Of a DNA stretch of 5,054 nucleotides, positions 1 to 5,054 are shown piece by piece. Made by a program: the position numbers and the translations under genes. Positions within the stretch are counted from its first letter, which is position 1. Every line of letters begins with the position of its first letter. The stretch is taken from assembly GCA_031271875.1 (NCBI GenBank), contig JAISVD010000250.1:1-5054 (forward strand), read 5' to 3'. Under the pieces are notes generated by a model. That model was not told the DNA's origin, searched no databases, and saw only the letters and a list, made by a program, of their open reading frames with translations. Source of the DNA: Spirochaetaceae bacterium (GTDB lineage Bacteria > Spirochaetota > Spirochaetia > Treponematales > Treponemataceae).

Positions 1-571
1 TAAGCATCCGCATCAGGAGTTTATCCAGATAGACACGACGAATATCCTGTTTATCTGCGGCGGGGCGTTCGTCGGTCTGGACAAAATAATCGAATCCCGG
101 GTCTCTCAGCACCCAATGGGATTCGGCGCCGATGTGCGCGGTTCCGCAGATACAAAAACCGATGAACTGTTCAAGCAGTTGATCCCGGATGACCTGATCA
201 GGTTTGGCCTGATCCCTGAATTTACGGGAAGACTTCCCATAACCGTTTCGCTCAACGCACTCACCAAAGATGACCTCAGGCGTATCCTTACGGAACCGAA
301 GAACGCCATCATCAAGCAGTATAAGGCGTCCCTTGAAATCGACAAGGTCAAGCTGAACTTTGAAGAGGATGCGATTGCCGCTGTGGCCGATATGGCGGTA
401 AAACAGAACACCGGCGCCCGTGGACTCCGTTCGATTGTGGAGAAGCTCCTTCTTGATATTATGTTTGAAATTCCGTCGATCGAAGGCAATAAGGAAGTTA
501 CCATCACCAGGGATATTGTGGAGCATTTCCGGAAGCCCGAAATCAAGGTGATCAACCAGAAAAGCGCATAG
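1..571 (+). CDS. clpX: ATP-dependent Clp protease ATP-binding subunit ClpX, C-terminal part (5' end outside window)
   Basis: ClpX is a hexameric AAA+ unfoldase that recognises tagged proteins in the cytoplasm, unfolds them with ATP and feeds them into the ClpP chamber. The open frame runs in from the window edge (first whole codon at base 2) and ends at TAG 569-571, giving 189 residues, a little under half of the usual length of about 410-430. Visible landmarks are the PHQEFIQIDTTNILFICGGAF block (fragment residues 3-23), the ClpP-docking loop MGF (39-41, bases 116-124), the arginine finger in IPEFTGR (R77) and the sensor-2 arginine in NTGARGLRS (R140). The zinc-binding N-domain and the Walker A and B motifs must lie upstream. 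No internal break is seen. The ATG at 116 is only an internal methionine in the docking loop, not a start. Family assignment is near certain from the block order. Whether clpP lies upstream, as is common, cannot be seen. Confidence 0.97.
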   Translation, partial: KHPHQEFIQIDTTNILFICGGAFVGLDKIIESRVSQHPMGFGADVRGSADTKTDELFKQLIPDDLIRFGLIPEFTGRLPITVSLNALTKDDLRRILTEPKNAIIKQYKASLEIDKVKLNFEEDAIAAVADMAVKQNTGARGLRSIVEKLLLDIMFEIPSIEGNKEVTITRDIVEHFRKPEIKVINQKSA

Positions 572-615
572 CCTGACCGATACTTATTCGTGCTGAGGGG
601 TGTAATACCTTATAA

Positions 616-654
616 AATCACCAATCTCGTCCTTTCAGAGTGAGATTGGTGATT
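616..654. terminator. Bidirectional hairpin terminator between convergent clpX and glycosyltransferase
   Basis: A perfect 13-bp inverted repeat (AATCACCAATCTC at 616-628 and its complement at 642-654) encloses a 13-base loop. On the plus strand a T-run follows at 665-669, about ten bases after the stem; on the minus strand the stem runs directly into ATTTTATAAGG. It sits 44 bases after the clpX stop. Its right arm and loop encode the last residues and TGA stop (635-637) of the minus-strand gene. The position between two convergent genes supports termination in both directions, but neither U-tract is ideal, so efficiency is uncertain. Confidence 0.7.
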
Positions 655-1783
655 CAATCCGCTCTTTTTCCTGATAAACAGCCGCCAACACCTGTACCGT
701 GCCGGCGGCTGTTTTCTGCCAGGAAAATCTCTTTGTCCAGCGCAGACCATCATGTATGAGTTTTTCCCGTACCGCGGTATCGGTCAGGATTGTTTCCATC
801 ACCGAAGCGATCTCCTCCGGTTCATCGGCGTTAAAATAGAGCGCATTGTTTCCCGCTATCTCCGGCAGTGCCCCTGCCCGCGCGCAGGCAACGGGTATTC
901 CCGTTGCCATGGCCTCTATTACCGGAAGCCCGACACCCTCGGTCACCGAGGGAAAGATACACGCGTCGGCGCATGAGTAGAGTTCCGGAAGGTTCTGGTG
1001 GGGGAAATAGCCTGTAAGAAAAATGTCCGAAGAGACAGGGGAGGTCATCGCTTCCCGGTGGACAATTTCCGCGTTCCTGCCGTCGCTGCCGGCGAGCACA
1101 AGCCGGTGGGGAAGTCCCGTTTTTTTCTTGAAAATGGTAAAGGCCCGTATCAGTTCCACATGCTTTTTACCCGGATAATGTATTCTGGATGCGTAAATGA
1201 TATACGGCCGTTTGATCGAAAAGGGTTTTATCAGTACCGTGTCCATATCCTGCCGGTCCCGGGGATAAAACAGGCTGTGGTCAATACCGTTATGGATGAC
1301 AACGATTTTTTTCGGATCTATGTTGAGTTTCAGCAGATCCTTGCAGATAAAGGTACTGGCCGCGATAACCTTTGTGACCCGGCGGAGCCGCCGGATGATG
1401 GACGAGTCCAGCGACGAATTTTCATAGGCGCCGTAGGTCCTGGAGGGAATATCGTTTATTACCGCGACCCCCGGCACCCTGAATGACCGGGGCAGCATCC
1501 GTCCGCCTGCGGGGTAGAGGATGACGTCATATTTCTGCTTTGCGGCAAACCTGTTGATGCTCAACAAATGCCAGAACCGTTCGGCAAGAAGAGTATCCGA
1601 GATGGATATTCCTGTGAAGGAGGTTTTTCCCGTTCCGGGATCATAGGTATACCGGTCGATTTCGGAACCGAACAGATCGTAATTGTTGCCGTCATCGGGA
1701 AGGTTTTTTACCAGCGATATCAGATAGGAACCTATACCGGACCTTCCGTGATCACAATTAAAAGTGTCTATCCCGACTCTCAA
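635..1783 (-). CDS. Glycosyltransferase family 4 (GT-B fold, group 1), TTG start
   Basis: This is probably a cytoplasmic or membrane-associated retaining glycosyltransferase that moves a sugar from a nucleotide-sugar donor to an envelope polysaccharide, glycolipid or protein. The acceptor cannot be told from sequence. The 382-residue protein has the usual two-domain length. The N-terminal domain opens with RVGIDTF and the glycine loop SGIGSY (15-20). The C-terminal donor-binding domain begins near the IHNGIDHSLF segment (163-172), then shows YASRIHYPGKK (197-207) and the donor signature EGVGLPVIE (E282 and E290, the EX7E pair). I chose TTG at 1783 because GGAGG lies five bases upstream (complement of 1789-1793) and the protein then begins where GT4 proteins normally do. 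The longer frame from TTG 1819 adds 12 residues that resemble nothing in the family. The stop lies within the terminator hairpin. The gene is divergent from the helicase and is not beside other glycan genes, so its pathway is open. No signal peptide or membrane segment is seen. Confidence 0.9.
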   Translation of the reverse strand: MRVGIDTFNCDHGRSGIGSYLISLVKNLPDDGNNYDLFGSEIDRYTYDPGTGKTSFTGISISDTLLAERFWHLLSINRFAAKQKYDVILYPAGGRMLPRSFRVPGVAVINDIPSRTYGAYENSSLDSSIIRRLRRVTKVIAASTFICKDLLKLNIDPKKIVVIHNGIDHSLFYPRDRQDMDTVLIKPFSIKRPYIIYASRIHYPGKKHVELIRAFTIFKKKTGLPHRLVLAGSDGRNAEIVHREAMTSPVSSDIFLTGYFPHQNLPELYSCADACIFPSVTEGVGLPVIEAMATGIPVACARAGALPEIAGNNALYFNADEPEEIASVMETILTDTAVREKLIHDGLRWTKRFSWQKTAAGTVQVLAAVYQEKERIESPISL

Positions 1784-1819
1784 AAAAACCTCCAGAAATT
1801 CCGCAACAGAATGTATCAA

Positions 1820-1825
1820 ATTATA
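1820..1825 (-). promoter_or_regulatory. Consensus -10 box for the glycosyltransferase gene
   Basis: On the minus strand the hexamer is a perfect TATAAT, preceded by TATGC. Initiation would fall near 1813, leaving a leader of about 30 bases before the TTG at 1783, enough to carry the GGAGG at 1793-1789. No good -35 box is seen at 16-18 bases; the region there is one arm of the palindrome. The promoter may therefore need an activator, or rely on bases just upstream of the -10 box. Confidence 0.55.
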
Positions 1826-1849
1826 GCATAAACCGCTTGTTTATGCTAT
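1823..1849. promoter_or_regulatory. 27-base perfect palindrome in the divergent promoter region (candidate operator)
   Basis: Arms ATAGCATAAAC (1823-1833) and GTTTATGCTAT (1839-1849) are exact reverse complements separated by five bases, CGCTT. It lies between the divergent starts at 1783 and 1860. The left arm overlaps the -10 box of the glycosyltransferase gene, and the right arm overlaps the only -10-like sequence ahead of the helicase. An 11-5-11 dyad over two promoters is typical of a dimeric regulator's binding site, so a shared operator is the favoured reading. It could instead be mirrored promoter elements. The binding protein is unknown. It lacks a U-tract and is unlikely to be a terminator. 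Confidence 0.5.
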
Positions 1850-1859
1850 CCTGTCCGAA

Positions 1860-3035
1860 ATGAATGAATTTATCGCCCTCGGGATATATCCTTCCCTCGT
1901 TGACGCCCTGGAAATGCAGCATATTTCGGAACCCACTGCCGTTCAGAAACAGGTTATTCCCGCCATTCTCGCGGGAGAAAATGTTATTTTTCAGTCCGAA
2001 ACGGGGACGGGAAAGACATTCGCCTATCTTCTTCCTCTTCTGACAAAGATTCTTACCGGCGGGGCCGGACGGCTTCTGGTGCTTGCGCCTACCCACGAAC
2101 TGGCTTCCCAGATCAAGCGTGAGACCGAACGGCTGTGCGGTGACGGAAATACCGGACTCCGTGCGGCGCTGCTTATCGGGGGGACTCCCCTCCGCAGACA
2201 GATCGAAAAACTCAAGGAGAAACCTGTTGTCCTCTGCGGCGGCCCGTCACGGATCATGGAACTCATATCTCTGGGGAAGATAAAACCGGGAGAGATTACC
2301 GCCGTTGTCCTTGATGAGGCGGACAGGCTGTTTTCCCCGGAGCTTCGTGACACCACAGCGGCGCTGCTTAAAGCGCTGCTTCCCGGAACGCAGATTGCTG
2401 CTTGTTCCGCCACAATCCGCCCGCAGTTGGCGAAAGTGATACACCGGAGCTGCGCCGGCCTTCCGGAACTGAAAACGGTTCTGCTTCCCCCCGAAGATGT
2501 GCTCAGGCGGCGTATTGTACACTGGGCTCTTTATGCGGAGCGGCGGGACAAAACCGATGCCCTGCGCCGTTTTATCGCTGCGGAAAACCCCGGGAGTACA
2601 CTTGTGTTTACCTCGCGGGTAGATGCCGTTACGGAGATTACGGAAAAGCTGAAATATAAAAAAATATCCTGCTGCGGACTTCACGCGAAAACGGACAAAG
2701 TGGGCCGAAAAAAAGCAATCGATGATTTCAGGTCAGGCCGCTGCACCATTCTTGTTACCAGCGACCTTGCCGCCCGGGGACTCGATATTCAGGGTATCAC
2801 CCATGTTGTCCAGCTTGACCTGCCTGAGGATATGGATTTTTTTATTCACCGGGCGGGACGTACCGGCAGGGCCGGAAAAACGGGTATAAATATCGTTATC
2901 GGGGATGAACCGGAACTCCGCCGGCTTGCGGAGTTCGAGAAGAAGCTGGGAATTACGGTGTATCCTAAGGTGCTGTATGGGGGGAATATCCTGAGCCCGC
3001 CTCCGGTCACCGACAACGGGGACACGGCGGAATAA
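1860..3035 (+). CDS. DEAD-box ATP-dependent RNA helicase, minimal core
   Basis: DEAD-box helicases unwind short RNA duplexes or strip proteins from RNA with ATP, in ribosome assembly, mRNA decay or cold adaptation. The 391 residues hold every core motif in order: an N-terminal aromatic (F4) and Q motif with Q29, motif I SETGTGKT (46-53), Ia PTHELA (77-82), GG (107-108), Ib-like GGPSRI (127-132), II DEAD (152-155), III SAT (183-185), IV LVFTSR (248-253), V SDLAARGLDI (301-310) and VI HRAGRTGR (330-337). Motif Ia has His where most members have Arg. Almost nothing follows the two RecA-like domains: there is no basic tail, DbpA-like RNA-binding domain or coiled extension, so targeting must come from the core or a partner. 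The ATG at 1860 places the Q motif at the expected distance, but no Shine-Dalgarno precedes it. The gene is divergent from the glycosyltransferase and 194 bases before the ferredoxin. Which subfamily it belongs to is uncertain. Confidence 0.95.
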   Translation: MNEFIALGIYPSLVDALEMQHISEPTAVQKQVIPAILAGENVIFQSETGTGKTFAYLLPLLTKILTGGAGRLLVLAPTHELASQIKRETERLCGDGNTGLRAALLIGGTPLRRQIEKLKEKPVVLCGGPSRIMELISLGKIKPGEITAVVLDEADRLFSPELRDTTAALLKALLPGTQIAACSATIRPQLAKVIHRSCAGLPELKTVLLPPEDVLRRRIVHWALYAERRDKTDALRRFIAAENPGSTLVFTSRVDAVTEITEKLKYKKISCCGLHAKTDKVGRKKAIDDFRSGRCTILVTSDLAARGLDIQGITHVVQLDLPEDMDFFIHRAGRTGRAGKTGINIVIGDEPELRRLAEFEKKLGITVYPKVLYGGNILSPPPVTDNGDTAE

Positions 3036-3110
3036 CTGTACCTCCCCAAGGGTTCTGTGCTGATACTGCTGGTATCCGGGTAATAAGGATATGCAGGGTT
3101 GGAAAAAAAA

Positions 3111-3140
3111 TTGTGCTTGTATTATGCTAAAAACTATGAT
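3111..3140 (+). promoter_or_regulatory. Candidate upstream promoter for the ferredoxin gene
   Basis: TTGTGC (3111-3116) and TATGAT (3135-3140) are separated by 18 bases. An unbroken run of eight A (3103-3110) lies directly before the -35 box and could act as an UP element. The start would fall near 3147, giving a leader of about 80 bases. It is the weaker of two tandem candidates. Confidence 0.35.
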
Positions 3141-3143
3141 ATG

Positions 3144-3173
3144 TTGACCATTGAAATCAGGAATCGGTATGAT
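3144..3173 (+). promoter_or_regulatory. Candidate sigma70-type promoter for the ferredoxin gene
   Basis: TTGACC (3144-3149, five of six to consensus) and TATGAT (3168-3173, five of six) are 18 bases apart. Transcription would begin near 3180 and give a leader of about 50 bases before the ATG at 3230. The helicase gene ends more than 100 bases upstream, so a separate promoter for the ferredoxin is reasonable. The rest of the 194-base gap (3036-3229) shows only short, weak dyads and no convincing terminator for the helicase transcript. Confidence 0.55.
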
Positions 3174-3229
3174 TTTACAGTCAGTGCCGGTTCCCGGAGA
3201 TATATAAATCAATTATGGAGGATGCTCTT

Positions 3230-3400
3230 ATGGCTTACAAAATAACCGATGCCTGTACTGATTGTGGTGCCTGTGAACCGGAATGCCCGGTTAACGCAAT
3301 AAGTGAAGTCGGTGACAAGCGTACAATTGACGCGGATGCCTGCATAAGCTGCGGTGCCTGTGCGGATGTGTGTCCGGCGGAAGCAATTATCGAAGAGTAA
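3230..3400 (+). CDS. Clostridial-type 2[4Fe-4S] ferredoxin
   Basis: This is a small cytoplasmic one-electron carrier that in anaerobes typically links pyruvate:ferredoxin oxidoreductase to hydrogenases, Rnf or biosynthetic reductases. The 56 residues match the usual 55-60. Two CxxCxxCxxxCP motifs are complete: C9, C12, C15 and C19, then C38, C41, C44 and C48. In this family the first three cysteines of each motif and the last of the other bind each cubane. The sequence is acidic, ending AIIEE. I chose the ATG at 3230 because GGAGG (3217-3221) lies eight bases upstream; the in-frame ATG at 3215 overlaps that site and would add five residues not seen in the family. It has its own likely promoters and is followed by hairpins, so it is probably monocistronic. 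No partner enzyme is next to it, so its physiological partner cannot be inferred. Confidence 0.95.
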   Translation: MAYKITDACTDCGACEPECPVNAISEVGDKRTIDADACISCGACADVCPAEAIIEE

Positions 3401-3407
3401 ATTGACG

Positions 3408-3436
3408 ACAGACTGTTGAAAAATTCAACAGTCTGT
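3408..3436 (+). terminator. Strong hairpin after the ferredoxin gene (likely terminator or 3'-end stabiliser)
   Basis: Arms ACAGACTGTTGAA (3408-3420) and TTCAACAGTCTGT (3424-3436) pair perfectly over 13 bp around three A, beginning eight bases after the TAA. No U-tract follows on the plus strand (AAAATAAC comes next), so this is not a textbook intrinsic terminator. It could act with the adjoining second hairpin, need Rho, or protect the 3' end of an abundant short mRNA. Confidence 0.55.
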
Positions 3437-3461
3437 AAAATAACAGTACTATCGTTATTTT
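3437..3461 (+). repeat. Second inverted repeat abutting the first hairpin
   Basis: AAAATAAC (3437-3444) and GTTATTTT (3454-3461) are exact reverse complements around a nine-base loop. The stem begins at the base after the preceding hairpin ends. It is A/T-rich and weak alone, but its 3' arm ends in TTTT and could supply a late U-run for termination. It lies 22 bases before the ATG of the membrane-protein gene, so it is also part of that gene's upstream region. Confidence 0.45.
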
Positions 3462-3483
3462 CAGAATAAAATGCCGGGTATAC

Positions 3484-3918
3484 ATGTTTCATAATATAAT
3501 TAAAGGATACGGTAAAGCTCTTGCCGGTATCGGTAAATTTTTGTTGCTTTTTGTTCTCTGCGGGGTAATCGGATTTCTTATTGTATATCCTTTATGGAAA
3601 TTTGCCGTAACCTGTCCCGGTGCATATACCTGGGCAGTCCTGGCGGTTATTGCAGGAATACTGATTGTGTTTGCTGTTCTCCGGATATACCGGTATCTGA
3701 ACCCTGCCGGGGCTGATCTGCGGGAAAAAAAGCAGAGGATCACGGGGTTTTTTACGGGGATTGCGAAGTTCTGCATATGCGCGGGCGGATTTGTACTGTT
3801 TGTCATCGCTGTCCTCAAAGTCGGCCGGCTTGCGGGTTTTGGCGTCCTTATTCTGGTAGTGGTAGTGTATGGAATACTTGCCTTTGGAAACAAGAGGGAT
3901 AATTCAGTACCAGATTAA
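3484..3918 (+). CDS. Hypothetical four-helix inner-membrane protein
   Basis: I do not recognise the family. The 144 residues are strongly hydrophobic, with four likely membrane helices at about 19-37, 49-68, 93-112 and 115-134. The segment between helices 2 and 3 (about 69-89) is charged (YRYLNPAGADLREKKQR). The ends are a short basic N-terminus (KGYGKALAGIGK) and a short C-tail (NKRDNSVPD). By the positive-inside rule, both ends and the middle segment would face the cytoplasm, which fits four helices. No catalytic or metal-binding motif stands out. Upstream of the ATG there is only a weak GGGT at five bases, so translation may be modest. The 3' end overlaps the start of the M23 peptidase frame by 50 bases, suggesting coupled translation and a shared envelope role, but this is context inference. 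The gene is open and uninterrupted; its reality is supported by the helix pattern and close packing. Confidence 0.75.
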   Translation: MFHNIIKGYGKALAGIGKFLLLFVLCGVIGFLIVYPLWKFAVTCPGAYTWAVLAVIAGILIVFAVLRIYRYLNPAGADLREKKQRITGFFTGIAKFCICAGGFVLFVIAVLKVGRLAGFGVLILVVVVYGILAFGNKRDNSVPD

Positions 3919-4849
3919 CAGGAATTGTGCCGATCTGTTTTGTATCCTGCTGTGCATATTCATTTATGCATATCCTTCAGCCCAGAGTTACCGGTCATAT
4001 CCTGAGATACAGGAACTCCAGGAGAGACGTGACCATCTGTTTCAGCAGTTTTCACAGGATGTGGAACAATCATACAAGGATATTGCAAAGGGTGATCCCC
4101 TTCGCCCCTTTTTGTATGTGTATAAGGTAAAAGAAGGTGATACGCTCATGGATATTGCCGCGCGCTGCGTTCTTTCCTATGAAACAATAGCGACACTGAA
4201 CAGAATTTCCGATAACCGCACCGATATCAGAGGGCGGACCCTTCTTCTGCCGACTGTTCCGGGGCTTTTTATTCCTGAAAAACCATCAAATGACCTTGAA
4301 GCGCTTTTGTTCATGAACCGTCAGAGTAATTCCACCCCACCAGAGGCCTGGATTACGGTACGCTATTCCGGGGCAAGCTCGGCGGTATTCGGTTTTTATC
4401 CGGATATGAAGCTTACCCCGACGGAACGGACCTTTTTTCTTACCGGCGGGTTCCGGTTTCCCCTTCCCCGGGCCGTGCTGACTTCGAGTTATGGAATAAG
4501 AAAAAATCCCGTAACCGGTACTGTCCGGTTTCATGAAGGGATCGACCTTGCCGCTCCTGTGGGTACGAATGTGGTGGCTGCCCGTTCCGGAATGGTAAAG
4601 GAGACAGGATATGATGCCGTTTACGGCAATTTCATCATTCTTTCCCATGATAATGAGATGGAAAGTCTTTACGGGCATCTGAAAAAAGTGCTGGTAAACA
4701 GGAATCAGAGTGTTGCGGCGGGTTATACTATAGGTGAGGTCGGCTCAACGGGGCAGTCAACCGGGCCGCACCTGCATTTCGAGATCTGGATAGGGGGCGC
4801 GGCCCGGGATCCTGCGGAAATATTGCAGCTTGATAAAAAAGGGAAATAG
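3869..4849 (+). CDS. Exported LysM-domain M23 peptidoglycan endopeptidase
   Basis: This is probably a periplasmic zinc endopeptidase that cuts peptide cross-links or stems of peptidoglycan during growth or division. The 326 residues show, in order, a hydrophobic signal segment (about 21-35, likely cut near PSAQS at 36-40), a short charged helix possibly coiled (45-73), a LysM wall-binding domain (about 84-129, VKEGDTLMDIA to LLLP), a linker, and a LytM/M23 domain (about 195-316). The catalytic set is complete: zinc ligands H222 and D226 (HEGID) and H303, with H270 (YGHL) and H301 (HLHFE). An active enzyme is therefore expected rather than an EnvC/NlpD-like activator. The start is uncertain. 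ATG 3869 is the only ATG before the signal segment but has no clear ribosome site, overlaps the previous gene by 50 bases and gives a long 20-residue n-region. TTG at 3878 or 3884 would shorten it. The next gene follows after two bases, indicating an operon. Confidence 0.92.
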   Translation: MEYLPLETRGIIQYQINRNCADLFCILLCIFIYAYPSAQSYRSYPEIQELQERRDHLFQQFSQDVEQSYKDIAKGDPLRPFLYVYKVKEGDTLMDIAARCVLSYETIATLNRISDNRTDIRGRTLLLPTVPGLFIPEKPSNDLEALLFMNRQSNSTPPEAWITVRYSGASSAVFGFYPDMKLTPTERTFFLTGGFRFPLPRAVLTSSYGIRKNPVTGTVRFHEGIDLAAPVGTNVVAARSGMVKETGYDAVYGNFIILSHDNEMESLYGHLKKVLVNRNQSVAAGYTIGEVGSTGQSTGPHLHFEIWIGGAARDPAEILQLDKKGK

Positions 4850-4851
4850 AT

Positions 4852-5054
4852 ATGACGGTTAAAAACACAGCCCTGGGTTTATACATACTCATTACATGTC
4901 TGTCTTCGGTTTTTCCCGAAAATTTCAGAATCAACAGACTGGAAAAGGTGACCGTTTCAGTTGAAAATCCTTCACAGACGGTGAAACTGGGGTACAATGA
5001 TGCCCTCGAGATCGTGCTCCCCGATACGCCGCTGTTTCTTCAGGGTGTTGAACT
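4852..5054 (+). CDS. Exported protein of unknown function, N-terminal part (runs off window)
   Basis: I do not recognise this protein. It starts at ATG 4852, two bases after the peptidase stop, with AGGGA at 4840-4844 as a ribosome site seven bases upstream, so it is almost certainly co-transcribed with the peptidase. The 67 complete residues present begin MTVKNTALGLYILITC, a short basic n-region and hydrophobic core. The rest is charged and polar with alternating hydrophobic residues (EKVTVSVENPSQTVKLGYND), suggesting a beta-rich secreted domain. LITC (13-16) could be a loose lipobox with C16 lipidated, since spirochaetal lipoboxes are relaxed, but cleavage by ordinary signal peptidase after about residue 19-22 is equally possible. 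The frame is open to the window edge. The neighbours suggest an envelope role, which is inference from position only. Confidence 0.8.
   Translation, partial: MTVKNTALGLYILITCLSSVFPENFRINRLEKVTVSVENPSQTVKLGYNDALEIVLPDTPLFLQGVE

Noticed and set aside
106..555. A 149-codon minus-strand open frame opposite clpX
   Set aside because: Serine- and isoleucine-rich translation typical of an antisense shadow; the opposite strand encodes conserved ClpX throughout.
998..1486. A 162-codon plus-strand open frame opposite the glycosyltransferase
   Set aside because: It is fully antisense to a gene with clear family motifs, has a low-complexity composition typical of a complementary frame, and has no ribosome site or recognisable domain.
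3062..3091. Short dyads (GATAC/GTATC and TATCC/GGATA) as a helicase terminator or switch
   Set aside because: Arms of only five bases, mutually exclusive, and with no T-run following; expected by chance.
2733..3212. A 159-codon minus-strand frame covering the helicase 3' end and the intergenic gap
   Set aside because: Mostly antisense to the helicase RecA-2 motifs, with no domain or ribosome site; the intergenic part is better explained by the plus-strand promoters.
3402..3430. TTGACG at 3402-3407 as a -35 box for the membrane-protein gene
   Set aside because: No -10-like hexamer lies 16-18 bases downstream; that region is the hairpin loop and right arm.
3471..3494. A seven-codon frame (MPGIHVS) overlapping the start of the membrane-protein gene
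   Set aside because: It could be a leader peptide, but it has no convincing ribosome site and no regulatory codon pattern, and frames this short occur by chance.
3855..3868. Tandem GGTAGT repeat before the M23 start
   Set aside because: Only two copies, within codons for valine and serine-like hydrophobic stretches of the membrane protein; probably codon repetition rather than a regulatory repeat.

Overview
This window comes from a bacterial chromosome of roughly balanced G+C content. A clostridial-type 2[4Fe-4S] ferredoxin suggests an anaerobe. The TTG start, the sequence style and the mix of genes (ClpX, a LysM/M23 cell-wall peptidase, small exported proteins) would suit a treponeme-like spirochaete. 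That assignment is inference only, because no rRNA or other decisive marker is present.

Layout. (1) 1-571, plus strand: the C-terminal half of ClpX, the ATPase that unfolds substrates for ClpP; its N-terminus lies outside the window. (2) 616-654: a 13-bp perfect hairpin between convergent genes, probably a two-way terminator, which contains the stop codon of the next gene. (3) 635-1783, minus strand: a GT-B (family GT4) glycosyltransferase starting at a TTG behind a strong Shine-Dalgarno. (4) 1784-1859: a compact divergent promoter region built around a 27-base perfect palindrome. (5) 1860-3035, plus strand: a minimal-core DEAD-box RNA helicase with no visible Shine-Dalgarno. (6) 3036-3229: an intergenic stretch with two candidate sigma70-type promoters. 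(7) 3230-3400: a 56-residue ferredoxin. (8) 3401-3483: two abutting hairpins without a clear U-tract. (9) 3484 to the end, plus strand: a tightly packed envelope cluster of a four-helix membrane protein, an exported LysM plus M23 peptidase overlapping it, and the start of another exported protein 2 bases further on.

The first part is housekeeping (protein quality control, RNA remodelling, one-electron carrier) plus one sugar transferase of unknown target. The last three genes are spaced like one transcript and probably act at the cell envelope, with the peptidase trimming peptidoglycan and its neighbours of unknown function. I see no tRNA, rRNA, CRISPR array, insertion sequence or phage gene. 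Nothing clearly amounts to an undescribed multi-gene system. The most interesting points are the palindromic divergent promoter with a possibly leaderless helicase mRNA, the tandem hairpins after the ferredoxin, and the uncharacterised envelope cluster at the right edge.
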